From the NCBI RefSeq assembly GCF_011927635.1, contig NZ_JAATJB010000001.1, positions 62,001 through 126,000 of the forward strand: a stretch of 64,000 nucleotides of DNA, given 5' to 3'. Below, piece after piece: positions 18,123-26,473 of the stretch (within the stretch, counting starts at the first letter, position 1; the number at the start of each line of letters is the position of its first letter). Under the pieces are notes generated by a model that ran no database searches, was not told the DNA's origin, and saw only the letters and a list, made by a program, of their open reading frames with translations. The translations under genes and the position numbers were made by a program. The stretch is from Sphingomonas trueperi (GTDB lineage Bacteria; Pseudomonadota; Alphaproteobacteria; Sphingomonadales; Sphingomonadaceae).

Positions 18123-19162
18123 GTGATGGTCTCCTTGGAAAGGGTGCGGGCGAGCCGCCGGGCGCTGGGGCCGAGCCTGGCATCGGCGCGGGTGCCGCCG
18201 GGCGCCGCACGCCCGGTCCAGCCGCTCCAGCCGAGCCGGGCGCCGCCGCCCAGCCGTGCCGGGCGGATCGCCTCGGCCGACACGGCGAGTTCGACGTCCC
18301 ATTCGAGATGCGGCGGCGCGAAGGCATCGAGCGCGGCGACCAGCAGCGCATAGCGCTGGCCGCCAGGCAGGAAGGCGGCATGGTCACGCGGATCGCGGAT
18401 GGTGAGTTCGACGCGGAAGGCATCCTGCCAGGTCCGCACCCGGCCGCCCGCCATCGCATCCTGCCCCAGTCCCGCGCAGCGGCCGCCGAGCCGCGTGCCG
18501 TCCTCCGGCTCGACCGCACGCCAGCGCGGCACGAACTCGCGGATCCGCACCGGCACGCGGAGCAGGTCGGCGAGCGCATCCTGCAGCCCCGCCGGGCTAC
18601 GCGGCGATACGAACAGCGCGGCATGGCGCAGCCGGGCCGCGGGCGGAAAGGCGCTGTCCGCGCGCGCGCCGTCCTGCGCGCCGGTCAGCGCGGCGACGCG
18701 ATCGGCGAAGCGGTCGTCGGCCGGGCGATCGGCGCTCGCCGCCGGGCTGGTCGACGCCCAGGCGCGGTAGAAGAGCTGCAGCATCCGCCCGGCAAGGACG
18801 TCGAGAAAGCTGCCATAGGGCTGGGTGCGCGAATAGCGCTGCTCATAGGCGGCAAACTCGCTGAGATGGAGCGGCAGCGGCCCCATCGGCCCGGTCAGCC
18901 CCAACCATTGCCCGGCGACCGTCGCGCGGCCGTCTTCCACCCGGATCGCATCGAGCGTGGCGGCGGGAAAGGCGAGCGACGGCGTGTGGGTGAGCGTCGC
19001 GATGTCCTGCGCGGGCAGCTTCGCCTCGCCGATCCGCGGCAGGCCCGGCGCACGCGCCTCCGCCCCGCGCAGCAGCGCGAGCGGACCCAGCCGGCGCAGT
19101 TGCTGCGCGGCGCGGGCGAAATAGCTCAGATGGTCGGACGGCGGCCGATGCGCGCGGGCCAT
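18119..19162 (-). CDS. tssG: T6SS baseplate protein TssG
   Basis: Baseplate wedge component that forms a complex with TssF and TssE. The 347-residue form from ATG 19162 begins with ARAHRPPSDHLSYFARAAQQ, starts 37 bases before the tssF stop and has the expected length. Visible family features are the FPAATLDAI-type strand, LGLTGPMGPLPLHLSEF (hallmark 'GLxGPxGxLP') and FLDVLAGRMLQLFYRAW. It ends by overlapping tssH (GTGA). Confidence 0.92.
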   Translation of the reverse strand: MARAHRPPSDHLSYFARAAQQLRRLGPLALLRGAEARAPGLPRIGEAKLPAQDIATLTHTPSLAFPAATLDAIRVEDGRATVAGQWLGLTGPMGPLPLHLSEFAAYEQRYSRTQPYGSFLDVLAGRMLQLFYRAWASTSPAASADRPADDRFADRVAALTGAQDGARADSAFPPAARLRHAALFVSPRSPAGLQDALADLLRVPVRIREFVPRWRAVEPEDGTRLGGRCAGLGQDAMAGGRVRTWQDAFRVELTIRDPRDHAAFLPGGQRYALLVAALDAFAPPHLEWDVELAVSAEAIRPARLGGGARLGWSGWTGRAAPGGTRADARLGPSARRLARTLSKETIT

Positions 19163-20991
19163 TGCGCCAACCTCCCTTGCTGGAGGGTCTCGAACACCGT
19201 TTCGGTGAAGCTGTTGACCGCGGCGAACTCGCTCAGGAAGCGCTCTAGCACCGCCCCGAACACGAACATGCGGCCATTTTCGAACGCCGCCTCGTCGAGG
19301 GTGACGCACAGTTGCTGCCCGCGCACGAAGCCGGGCTGCGCGCCCGGCACGCGGCGCGAGACGGGATGCGCGGTGACCGAGCGCACCCCATCCACCTGCC
19401 GTCGCAGCGCCGGATCGTCGACGCGGCCGTAGAGCGCGAGATGGCTCTGCAGCACGTCGGGACTGCCGTCGGGATCGCTGGCGAAGCCGGTGTAATTGGG
19501 GGTGAGGTGGCTGATCACCCGCCACGCCGCATCGCCGATGCCGAGCGGCGGCCGCGGCGGCGTCGGCGCGCGCAGCATCGTGATCGCGCGCACCGGCAGG
19601 CCCTCGCCCGACAGCGCCGCGCCGGTGCCGCGCACCAGCGCGGGCAGCTCGCGATTGGTGACGAGCGCGCGGACCGACAGTTCGCCGATCTCCTCGATGC
19701 GATCGGGCCGGCCGGGGGCGGTCAGGCTGATCCAGGTCTCGGTGCCGGTATAGTCACCGCGCCGCCGCGCGCGCTGCTCGCGGGTCGAGAGCCGCCGGTA
19801 GCGCAGCCGCGGCACGTAGAAGATCGCCTCGCTCCAGTCATAGAGCATCCCGGCGAAATCGTGCAGCGGCAGCACCGGCTGGACATCGTCCGCCTCGCGG
19901 CCATGCGCCTTCACGTCGAGCAGCCGCCACACCTCGTAGTTGAGCGGGCGGGTGCGATCGGCGATCACCTGATGCTCGTGCTCGAACCCGCGCAGCGGCA
20001 CGCGGTCGAGCTGCTTCTCGAACAGGTTGATCGCCGGCGTCGCGAACAGCCGGAAATTGGCCGAGGACAGCGCGCCGGCGAGCGCCGGCGCGGCGCGGCG
20101 GAGCAGGATCACGACGTCGCACGTCTCGCCTTCGCAGGCGGCGAAGGCGGCGCGGAGCCCTTCGAGGCGGGCGAACAGGAAGCGCTCGGGGCAGGCGAAA
20201 TATTCGCCGAGCAGCCGATAGCCGCGGTGCGAACGCCGGTCGTTCGGCAGCAGCGCATGCGCCTCGTCGAAGCCATGCTGCGCCGGTACCGGCAGGCGCA
20301 CGCCGCCGGCCGCGCCCGATTCGGGCGCACGGGCGACGACGGCGACGGCATCGCCGATCAGCTGGCGAAACACTTCGCCCGGCACGCTGCCCGCCCCGTC
20401 GAGATAGAGCGGGAGATCGTCGACCGGCAGATCGGCCAGCCGCATGCCCTCGGTCGTCCCCAGCCGCAGCCGGATGCCGGCCTCGATCGTCTCCCCCGCC
20501 CCCACCGCGGTGAGGAACGGCGCGACGGCGGCGCGCGAACAGAGATACTCCGCCTCGACCACGCGGAGCGGCCAGAGCGTCACCGCATGGCCGGTGACGA
20601 ACTGGACGGAGGAGTTGTCCCGATCGGCGGCGAGCGCGCGCAGACGCGTGCCGCGCGGCACGGCGACGCCTTCTGCCAGGGCCCCGTCGCCGGCATGCGG
20701 CTCGAACCCGGCGATGCAGATCGACGGCGTCGGCGCGAGATAGTGCGGCTGCACCACCTGCAGCAGATGCTGGGTGAAATCGGGAAACTGGTCCTGCAGC
20801 TTGAGCTGCACGCGCGCCGCGAGGAACGCCACGCCCTCCAGCAGCCGCTCCACGTGCGGGTCGACTTCGCCCGAGGCGTCGAGCCCCAGTCGGCCGGCGA
20901 CGGTCGGGTGCTCCTCGCCGAATTCCCGCGCGGTTTCGCGGAGATAGACGAGCTCGTCGTTATACGCCTGAAGGAGCCGGGGATCCATCAC
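19126..20991 (-). CDS. tssF: T6SS baseplate protein TssF
   Basis: The largest T6SS baseplate wedge protein (621 residues, usual 580-630). The N-terminus MDPRLLQAYNDELVYLRETA and HPTVAGRLGLDASGEVDPHVERLLEG (quoted in part: AGRLGLDASGEVDPHVERL) match the family pattern 'AxRLG...DPxVERLLE' closely. FPDFTQHLLQVVQPHYLAP follows. It overlaps tssE at its start (ATGA) and tssG at its end. Confidence 0.95.
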   Translation of the reverse strand: MMDPRLLQAYNDELVYLRETAREFGEEHPTVAGRLGLDASGEVDPHVERLLEGVAFLAARVQLKLQDQFPDFTQHLLQVVQPHYLAPTPSICIAGFEPHAGDGALAEGVAVPRGTRLRALAADRDNSSVQFVTGHAVTLWPLRVVEAEYLCSRAAVAPFLTAVGAGETIEAGIRLRLGTTEGMRLADLPVDDLPLYLDGAGSVPGEVFRQLIGDAVAVVARAPESGAAGGVRLPVPAQHGFDEAHALLPNDRRSHRGYRLLGEYFACPERFLFARLEGLRAAFAACEGETCDVVILLRRAAPALAGALSSANFRLFATPAINLFEKQLDRVPLRGFEHEHQVIADRTRPLNYEVWRLLDVKAHGREADDVQPVLPLHDFAGMLYDWSEAIFYVPRLRYRRLSTREQRARRRGDYTGTETWISLTAPGRPDRIEEIGELSVRALVTNRELPALVRGTGAALSGEGLPVRAITMLRAPTPPRPPLGIGDAAWRVISHLTPNYTGFASDPDGSPDVLQSHLALYGRVDDPALRRQVDGVRSVTAHPVSRRVPGAQPGFVRGQQLCVTLDEAAFENGRMFVFGAVLERFLSEFAAVNSFTETVFETLQQGRLAQWPARIGRRPTI

Positions 20992-21518
20992 TGCTCCCGG
21001 AAGGCGACCGCGCCGGTTTCGATCTCGACGTCCGAGCGGAACTCGACCGGCAGCGCGGCGACCGCGCTCACCAGGTCGCCGCGGATCACGAAGCCGACGC
21101 TGCTGGCGCGGGTGCGATCGGGATCGACCTCGACCTCGAGGCTGCCGCGCGCCACCCGCGGCTCGAACCGCGCCACCGCCTCGCGCATCTCGCGCGCACG
21201 CGATTGCACGCCCGGCCGGGTGAGCAGGCTGCCGGTCAGGTCGGCAAGGCCGTAGTTGAGGACGGAACTCGCCACTTCGGGCGCCGCCGAGAGATCCTCG
21301 GCCGAGGCGAGCGAGATGGTGTTGAGCAGCCAGTTGAGCTCGCGCAGCACCGTCGTGCGGAGCGCGGCCTCGTTGAACCGCTCGATCCGGGGCACGGTGT
21401 AGAAGCGCAGCGAGGTGCGATCCATGCCGCGCACCTCCACCGACTCGTCGCGCAAGCCATCGAGCTCGAGATCGGCGACAAGCTTGTCGAACAGCGTCGG
21501 GTTGATCCGCCGCGTCAT
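20988..21518 (-). CDS. tssE: T6SS baseplate protein TssE (gp25-like)
   Basis: A small baseplate protein related to phage T4 gp25, 176 residues from ATG 21518. The family marks are the N-terminal NPTLFDKLVADLE, the LRRELNWLLNT-like LRELNWLLNTI around residue 59, SSVLNYGLADLTG, and AVARFEPRVARGSLEV near residue 120. TssE initiates sheath polymerisation on the baseplate. It overlaps tagJ upstream and tssF downstream by four bases each. Confidence 0.93.
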   Translation of the reverse strand: MTRRINPTLFDKLVADLELDGLRDESVEVRGMDRTSLRFYTVPRIERFNEAALRTTVLRELNWLLNTISLASAEDLSAAPEVASSVLNYGLADLTGSLLTRPGVQSRAREMREAVARFEPRVARGSLEVEVDPDRTRASSVGFVIRGDLVSAVAALPVEFRSDVEIETGAVAFREQ

Positions 21519-22324
21519 GGCTGGGGATCGAAGCGGATGCGGCGGAAGCCTAGGATGCCGATGTCGGTGCCGTCGCTGGTGGTCCAGAGGTGCTGGCCCA
21601 GGCCGTGGACGGCGTCCTCTGCCTCGTGCCATTCGGTACGCCGCGCGAGCCGCAGGGCGCCCTCCTCTTGCACTTCGGTGCCGGGATAGCGCACCGGCAG
21701 CAGCGCGGCGATCCCGGCACCGTCGCGCAGGCGGATCTCGGCGGGGAGCCATACCAGGTCGCGCAGGTCGACCGGCCCTTCGCTGGTGATCTCCGCGACC
21801 GCCGCGAACGGGATCAGCCCCCAGCGCCCGGCCACGACCGCCTCGAACATCGGCCCGAAGCGACTGTCGGCGTCGAACAGATAGTCGAAGCGGTGGCCGT
21901 CGATCTCGCCGGGCATATCGGGGCTGCCGTCGAGCGCGTGCCGGCGCAGCAGCCCCGCATCCGGCCCCACCGCGGCGAGCGCATCGACGAACACTTCCGC
22001 CCAGGCCTCGCCGCCGGCGAGCAGCGGCGCGCGTTCCTCGCCCGCCATCGCCGCGGCGCGCAGCCGCTCCGCCTCGATCGCCTGGCCATAGGCGACCGAC
22101 AGCATCTGCGCCTCGGGCGAGAGCTGCGCCAGCGCGCGGAGCTGGCTGCGCGCGCCGTCCCATGCGCCGTCGATGCACAGCATCTGGCACAGGAACATCC
22201 GCGCGCGCTGGTCGCCGGGGGCGTTACGCACCACGGCAGCCAACGCCTGCCGCGCGGCGACGAGATCGCCCGAGGCGAGCTGCGCCGCGATGGCCCGTTC
22301 CTGCGCGACATCGGCTGGCATCAT
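21515..22324 (-). CDS. tagJ: T6SS accessory protein TagJ (ImpE family)
   Basis: A 269-residue ImpE-type protein. The N-terminal half has TPR-like helices (ERAIAAQLASGDLVAARQAL, VRNAPGDQRARMFLCQMLC), and the C-terminal half has RFDYLFDADSRFGPMFEAVV and WLPAEIRLRDGAGIAALLPV. In Pseudomonas the homologous TagJ binds the TssB sheath protein and ClpV and is thought to tune sheath disassembly. Its presence places this locus in the TagJ-carrying T6SS group. It lies between hcp and tssE. Confidence 0.85.
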   Translation of the reverse strand: MMPADVAQERAIAAQLASGDLVAARQALAAVVRNAPGDQRARMFLCQMLCIDGAWDGARSQLRALAQLSPEAQMLSVAYGQAIEAERLRAAAMAGEERAPLLAGGEAWAEVFVDALAAVGPDAGLLRRHALDGSPDMPGEIDGHRFDYLFDADSRFGPMFEAVVAGRWGLIPFAAVAEITSEGPVDLRDLVWLPAEIRLRDGAGIAALLPVRYPGTEVQEEGALRLARRTEWHEAEDAVHGLGQHLWTTSDGTDIGILGFRRIRFDPQP

Positions 22325-22402
22325 CTTGGCTCTCTTGCTGGTCGATGAAAAAGGGACGCCGCGCCTTCATGCCGAGGCGGATGCGGAGCGCCCGAAGACC
22401 GA

Positions 22403-22888
22403 TCAGGCGCTGGTGTTCTTCAGGATGTCCCACTTGAACTCGGGCGCGCCGCCGGCCGTGCCGTCCTTGGTCTGCTCCTTGTAGGTCATGTGCATCTTCT
22501 CGAAATTGAGCGACACCATCTCCGTGGTGCGCTCGTCGCCGCTGCTGCCGCCGTGCTGGATGTTCGAGACGAGCACTTCCTCCATCACGATGGTGAGATA
22601 CTCCAGCGGGCTGTCGCCGCCCGCCTTGCGCATCGTGAGCGTCGCCTTGGTGATGTGCTTGCCCTGCGCGCAGCTGAGCATCAGCGGCATCGAGGCGAGG
22701 TCGACGAACTTGGTGACGGTAATATCCTGGAAATTGGCTTTGCCGGTGCCCGCACCGCCGCCCATGTGCGCGGTGCCGACATTGCTCATGCCCCAGTTCC
22801 AGCCGATCACGTCGATCTCGGCAGGATGCTTTGCGTCCTTCGACTCGCCGTTGATGCCTTCGAGCTTCAGGAAAATATCGACAGCCAT
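22403..22888 (-). CDS. hcp: T6SS inner-tube protein Hcp (TssD)
   Basis: Forms hexameric rings that stack into the secreted tube inside the TssB/TssC sheath. It has 161 residues and starts AVDIFLKLEGINGESKDAKH, then EIDVIGWNWGMSN, both typical of Hcp. An AGGA-type ribosome site (aaggatgaatc) precedes the ATG, suited to the high expression Hcp needs. A 62-base gap separates it from tssC and a 78-base gap from tagJ, so it is less tightly packed than the rest of the unit. Confidence 0.95.
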   Translation of the reverse strand: MAVDIFLKLEGINGESKDAKHPAEIDVIGWNWGMSNVGTAHMGGGAGTGKANFQDITVTKFVDLASMPLMLSCAQGKHITKATLTMRKAGGDSPLEYLTIVMEEVLVSNIQHGGSSGDERTTEMVSLNFEKMHMTYKEQTKDGTAGGAPEFKWDILKNTSA

Positions 22889-22950
22889 GATTCATCCTTG
22901 ATGGGTTTGAAGCGGGAGAGAGGGAGAGGGAGGTTGGGCGGGCCCGCGGC

Positions 22951-24444
22951 TCAGTTGCCGGACTTGGGCAGCCGCGAGACCATGCTCAGCGACACGTCCA
23001 TGCCCTCGAGCTGATAGTGCGGGATCATGCGGAACAACCCGCGATAATAGCCGGGGTTCTCGGGGTCCGGGATCACCTCGACCGACGCCTGCTTCAGCGG
23101 CTTGCGCGCCTTGGTATCCTCGGTCGAGAAGTCGGGCTGGACGTCGACATATTGCATGATCCAGCTTTGCAGGTCGCGCTCCAGCACCGGCGCCTCGCGG
23201 CTGCTGCCCACCCAGTCGCGCACCATGCACTTCAGGTAATGCGCGAAGCGGCAGCTGGCGAAGATGTAGGGCAGCCGCGCCGAGAGGTTGGCGCTCGCCG
23301 TCGCGTCCGGATCCTCATAGGCCTTGGGCGCATGCAGCGTCTGCGCGCCGATGAAGGTCGCATGGTCGGTGTTCTTGCGGTGAACCAGCGCCATCAGCCC
23401 GGCCTTGGACAGTTCGGCCTCGCGCCGGTCCGAGATCGCGATCTCGGTCGGGCACTTCACGTCGAGCCCGCCTTCGTCGGTGGGAAACAGCGCGGTCGGC
23501 AGATCCTCCACCGTGCCGCCCGATTCCACGCCGCGGATGCGCGTGCACCAGCCATAGGTCTTGAACGCCTCGGTGATCCGTACGCCCAGCGCATAGGCGG
23601 CGTTGAGCCAGAGATAGTTGTCGTGATCGCCGTCGACCTCTTCCTCGAAGGCGAATTCCTCGACGGGGTCGGTGTTCGCGCCGTAGAGCGGGCGCCCAAG
23701 GAAGCGCGGCAGCGTCAGCGCCATGTAGCGGCTGTCGTTCGAGGCGCGGAACGAGCGCCAGGCCATATAATCGGTAGCGTCGAACTGCTTGGCGATGTCG
23801 CGCGGATTGGCGAGCTCGCGCCAGCTGTCCATGCCGATCAGCGCCGGGGCCGCCGCCGCCAGGAACGGCGCGTGCGCCGCCGCGCCGATCTTGGCGAGCC
23901 CCTTCATCACTTCGATGTCGGGGCCGCTGTGATCGAACTGATAGTCGCAGACGATCGCGCCGTACGGCTGGCCGCCCAGCTGGCCGAACTCGGCCTCGTA
24001 GATGCGCTTGAACAACGGGCTCTGGTCCCACGCCGCGTCGCGATACTGGCGCAGCTGGCGGCGCGTCTCCTCCTTGGAGACGTTGAGCACGCGGATCTTG
24101 AGATCCTTGCCGGTCGACGTGTTGCCGACCAGGTACCACAGCCCGCGCCACGCCGACTCCAGCTGCTGGAATTCGGGATGGTGCAGGATCGCGTTGACCT
24201 GCTCGCTGAGCTTGCGATCGATCGCCGCCTTGAGCGCGTCGACCGTCATGTAGACGTCCTCGCCGATCACCGCGGCGTCGGCGAGCGCCTGCTCGGCGAG
24301 CGTCTTCACCGCTTCCTCGATGCGCGCGCGCTTGCTGTCCGAGCCGGGCTTGAACTCGCGCTGGAGCAGCATCGCGAACGTGTCCGCGGCGCCGTCTTCC
24401 GTCAGCTGGACGCGATCGTCCTGCTGCGTTGCTTGCTGGGCCAT
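22951..24444 (-). CDS. tssC: T6SS sheath large subunit TssC
   Basis: Together with TssB it builds the contractile sheath. The 497 residues from ATG 24444 match the family. Signs include LESAWRGLWYLVGNTSTG around residue 85, YGAIVCDYQFDHSGPDIE, WRELANPRDIAKQFD, RFLGRPLYG and ARLPYIFASCRFAHYLKCMV (20 residues). The frame is open upstream of 24444, but the part beyond lacks homology and overlaps the gap to tssB. It lies 28 bases after tssB. Confidence 0.96.
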   Translation of the reverse strand: MAQQATQQDDRVQLTEDGAADTFAMLLQREFKPGSDSKRARIEEAVKTLAEQALADAAVIGEDVYMTVDALKAAIDRKLSEQVNAILHHPEFQQLESAWRGLWYLVGNTSTGKDLKIRVLNVSKEETRRQLRQYRDAAWDQSPLFKRIYEAEFGQLGGQPYGAIVCDYQFDHSGPDIEVMKGLAKIGAAAHAPFLAAAAPALIGMDSWRELANPRDIAKQFDATDYMAWRSFRASNDSRYMALTLPRFLGRPLYGANTDPVEEFAFEEEVDGDHDNYLWLNAAYALGVRITEAFKTYGWCTRIRGVESGGTVEDLPTALFPTDEGGLDVKCPTEIAISDRREAELSKAGLMALVHRKNTDHATFIGAQTLHAPKAYEDPDATASANLSARLPYIFASCRFAHYLKCMVRDWVGSSREAPVLERDLQSWIMQYVDVQPDFSTEDTKARKPLKQASVEVIPDPENPGYYRGLFRMIPHYQLEGMDVSLSMVSRLPKSGN

Positions 24445-24472
24445 CTGTGCCTCCTGAATCCGGGATCTGCGG

Positions 24473-25015
24473 TTATTCGGCTGCGCCGCCGTCGGCCGTG
24501 GCCTCGGCCGTCTCGGCATGCGCCGCGCGGCCGGCGGCAAGCGACCGCATCAGCTCGGGGTCCTTCAGGACCTTGTCGAGCAGCTCCTGCGCGCCGGCCT
24601 TGCCGTCCATGTAGAGCATCAGGTCGTTGAGCTGCTCGCGCGCCTCGAGCAGCTTGGCGAGCGCGGGAACGCCGCGGGCGATCTGGCCGGGGCTGAAATC
24701 CTCGAGCGTCTTGAAGGTCAGGTCGACGCCCAGCCGCCCCTCGCCGGTCAGCGTATTCTCGACCGTGAAGGCGGCGCGCGGCGCGATCCGCTCCATGCGC
24801 TCCTCGAAATTGTCCATGTCGAAATCGACGAAGTCGCGCTGGTCGTGCGGTTTCTTCTCGACCAGCGACTTGCCGGAAAGATCGGACATCACGCCCATCA
24901 CGAACGGGATCTCGATCTTCTGGCGCGAGCCATAGGTCTCGACCTCATATTCGATATGGACGCGCGGCGCCCTGTTCTCCTTGATGAAGCGCTGACCGCC
25001 CCGTGCCGAAACCAT
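24473..25015 (-). CDS. tssB: T6SS sheath small subunit TssB
   Basis: Small sheath subunit of 180 residues from ATG 25015. That start is preferred over the in-frame ATG at 25042 because a good ribosome site (gaggtgg) lies just before it and the other has none. Family signs are the strand VHIEYEVETYGSRQKIEIPF, FVMGVMSDLSGK, and the conserved FVDFDMDNFEERMERIAPR that packs on TssC. RVAFTVEN-like AAFTVENTL follows. A 322-base non-coding stretch precedes it, so it may have its own promoter separate from tssA. Confidence 0.95.
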   Translation of the reverse strand: MVSARGGQRFIKENRAPRVHIEYEVETYGSRQKIEIPFVMGVMSDLSGKSLVEKKPHDQRDFVDFDMDNFEERMERIAPRAAFTVENTLTGEGRLGVDLTFKTLEDFSPGQIARGVPALAKLLEAREQLNDLMLYMDGKAGAQELLDKVLKDPELMRSLAAGRAAHAETAEATADGGAAE

Positions 25016-25337
25016 AGCCACCTCGTGCGTTTGCGATTGCACGGGGAAACCGGTTGGGGATCCGCCGTGCGACGCTTGCCGAGTAGCGAGCGGACGGCTT
25101 CAGCCGGATTTCAGAAGCCGGCGGCGAAGCTACGATCGAAACAAGACACTTTGTACGCACGAGAAATGCCGCGCGTTCGGCGCCCGCAATATTTCAGGCG
25201 CAACGCAATCCTCCTACCCCCCGGCACCCGGCCGCGCTTATCTCGACACGCACCGCTTCACACCGTTACGGGAACCGCAGCACATGGCAGCGCCGCTCGC
25301 CGCCCGACATCGTCCTGCCGAACGCGCCCGCGCTGGC
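25016..25337 (-). promoter_or_regulatory. Non-coding stretch between tssA and tssB; weak sigma-54-like element
   Basis: About 320 bases with no credible gene. Read on the minus strand, cggcat (25171-25166) and gtgc (25160-25157) place GG and GC exactly ten bases apart, the spacing of a -24/-12 sigma-54 promoter, about 140 bases before tssB. The match to the consensus is partial, and GG-N10-GC pairs are common in GC-rich DNA. No clear sigma-70 promoter or terminator is seen. Confidence 0.2.
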
Positions 25338-26348
25338 TTACTGGCCGCGCATGCGCAGAATGGCGTGCGCATCGCCGAGCGCACTGGGTGCGATGTCCTC
25401 GAGCACGGCCATGAAATCGAGACCGATCCAGCCGCGCGCGCGCTCGACCAGCATCGGCACCGGGCTCGACGGCTCGTTTCGGCGATAATAATCGAGCACC
25501 AGATCGAGCACCCGGGCCACATCCTCCCGGTTCCGCACGGTGCCGCGCAGCGGCTGCGTGCCGCCCTCCTCCACCTCAAGGCCCGCAACGACACCGTCTT
25601 CGCCCGGCGTGTCGATCTCCGCGTCGACCGGCGTCGGCACGAAGCTCCGCAGCGCGATCTTCTGCGTCGAAAGCGCGTCGTACAGCGCGGAGAAGTCGGT
25701 GGCATTGCGGGCGCCGGCATTGGCCATCAGCCGCTCGTCGATGGCGTGGAGGGTCGCCTCGATCCGCTCGATCGCGGCGGCGCCCTCGGTCAGCGCCGCG
25801 CGAACCTCGGCCTCGGCGAGCATCGCGCGGAACATGCCGTACCCTTCCTCGCCTTCGCCGCCGCGGTGGAAGCGCGCGATGTCCTCGCCGGTGATCCGGC
25901 CGAGCCGGGCGTGATCGGCATAGACGATGCGCCGCAGCGAGCCCGCGAAGGCCGGCACCGAGGCGAGCGCATCGAACGCGCTCTTGCGTGCCTCCACGCC
26001 ATATTCATCGAGCCGCGGATGCACCGCATCCCAGTAGCGGTCGAGCAGCCCGGCGACGAACGCCACGCCCAGCTCGACCTGGTCGAGCCTGCCCGACTCC
26101 GCCGCGGCACGGCAGAAATAGACCCCCAGCCACAGGTCCTTGGTCCGCGTGGCGAGGGTCGCGATGGTGTCGAGCACCTGCCGCCAGTCGGTGTCGGCGC
26201 GCTGCTCGACGATCCCCGAGGCGTCGATCGAGACCGACGTGTCGAACGCCTGCTCGATCCGGTGGCGCTGCGGGTCATAGGCGAGGTCGGGCCCGGCGGG
26301 ATCGTCTTCGGAGACGGGCGCCAGCAGGGTTTCGAGGTCGATGGCCAT
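25338..26348 (-). CDS. tssA: T6SS assembly protein TssA (ImpA N-terminal family)
   Basis: TssA caps and starts tube and sheath assembly. The 336-residue protein starts IDLETLLAPVSEDDPAGPDL and has DWRQVLDTIATLATRTKDLW and the ELGVAFVAGLLDRYWDAVHP (20 residues) ImpA_N block in the first 130 residues. The C-terminal part has VLDLVLDYYRRNEPSSPVP followed by ERARGWIGLDFMAVLEDI, the short-type ending common in TagJ-bearing loci. It is divergent from vgrG across 125 bases and lies 322 bases upstream of tssB. Confidence 0.92.
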   Translation of the reverse strand: MAIDLETLLAPVSEDDPAGPDLAYDPQRHRIEQAFDTSVSIDASGIVEQRADTDWRQVLDTIATLATRTKDLWLGVYFCRAAAESGRLDQVELGVAFVAGLLDRYWDAVHPRLDEYGVEARKSAFDALASVPAFAGSLRRIVYADHARLGRITGEDIARFHRGGEGEEGYGMFRAMLAEAEVRAALTEGAAAIERIEATLHAIDERLMANAGARNATDFSALYDALSTQKIALRSFVPTPVDAEIDTPGEDGVVAGLEVEEGGTQPLRGTVRNREDVARVLDLVLDYYRRNEPSSPVPMLVERARGWIGLDFMAVLEDIAPSALGDAHAILRMRGQ

Positions 26349-26473
26349 GTCGGGAGCATCCTTGATCGGGGGACCGCCGGGGCCCGGCGGGCGGCGCCGG
26401 GCCTAGGCGCGGCTCGGAAGCCGATCAATCGACGACATGATGACAATAGTAACAGGATGGAAAGCGCGATCGC

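Noticed and set aside
15573..18353. 926-codon open frame on the plus strand
   Set aside because: Exact antisense shadow of tssH, rich in Arg/His/Gln/Asp with no family features.
24473..25042. tssB start at ATG 25042
   Set aside because: No ribosome site precedes it, while ATG 25015 has gaggtgg at good spacing and begins the conserved domain sooner.
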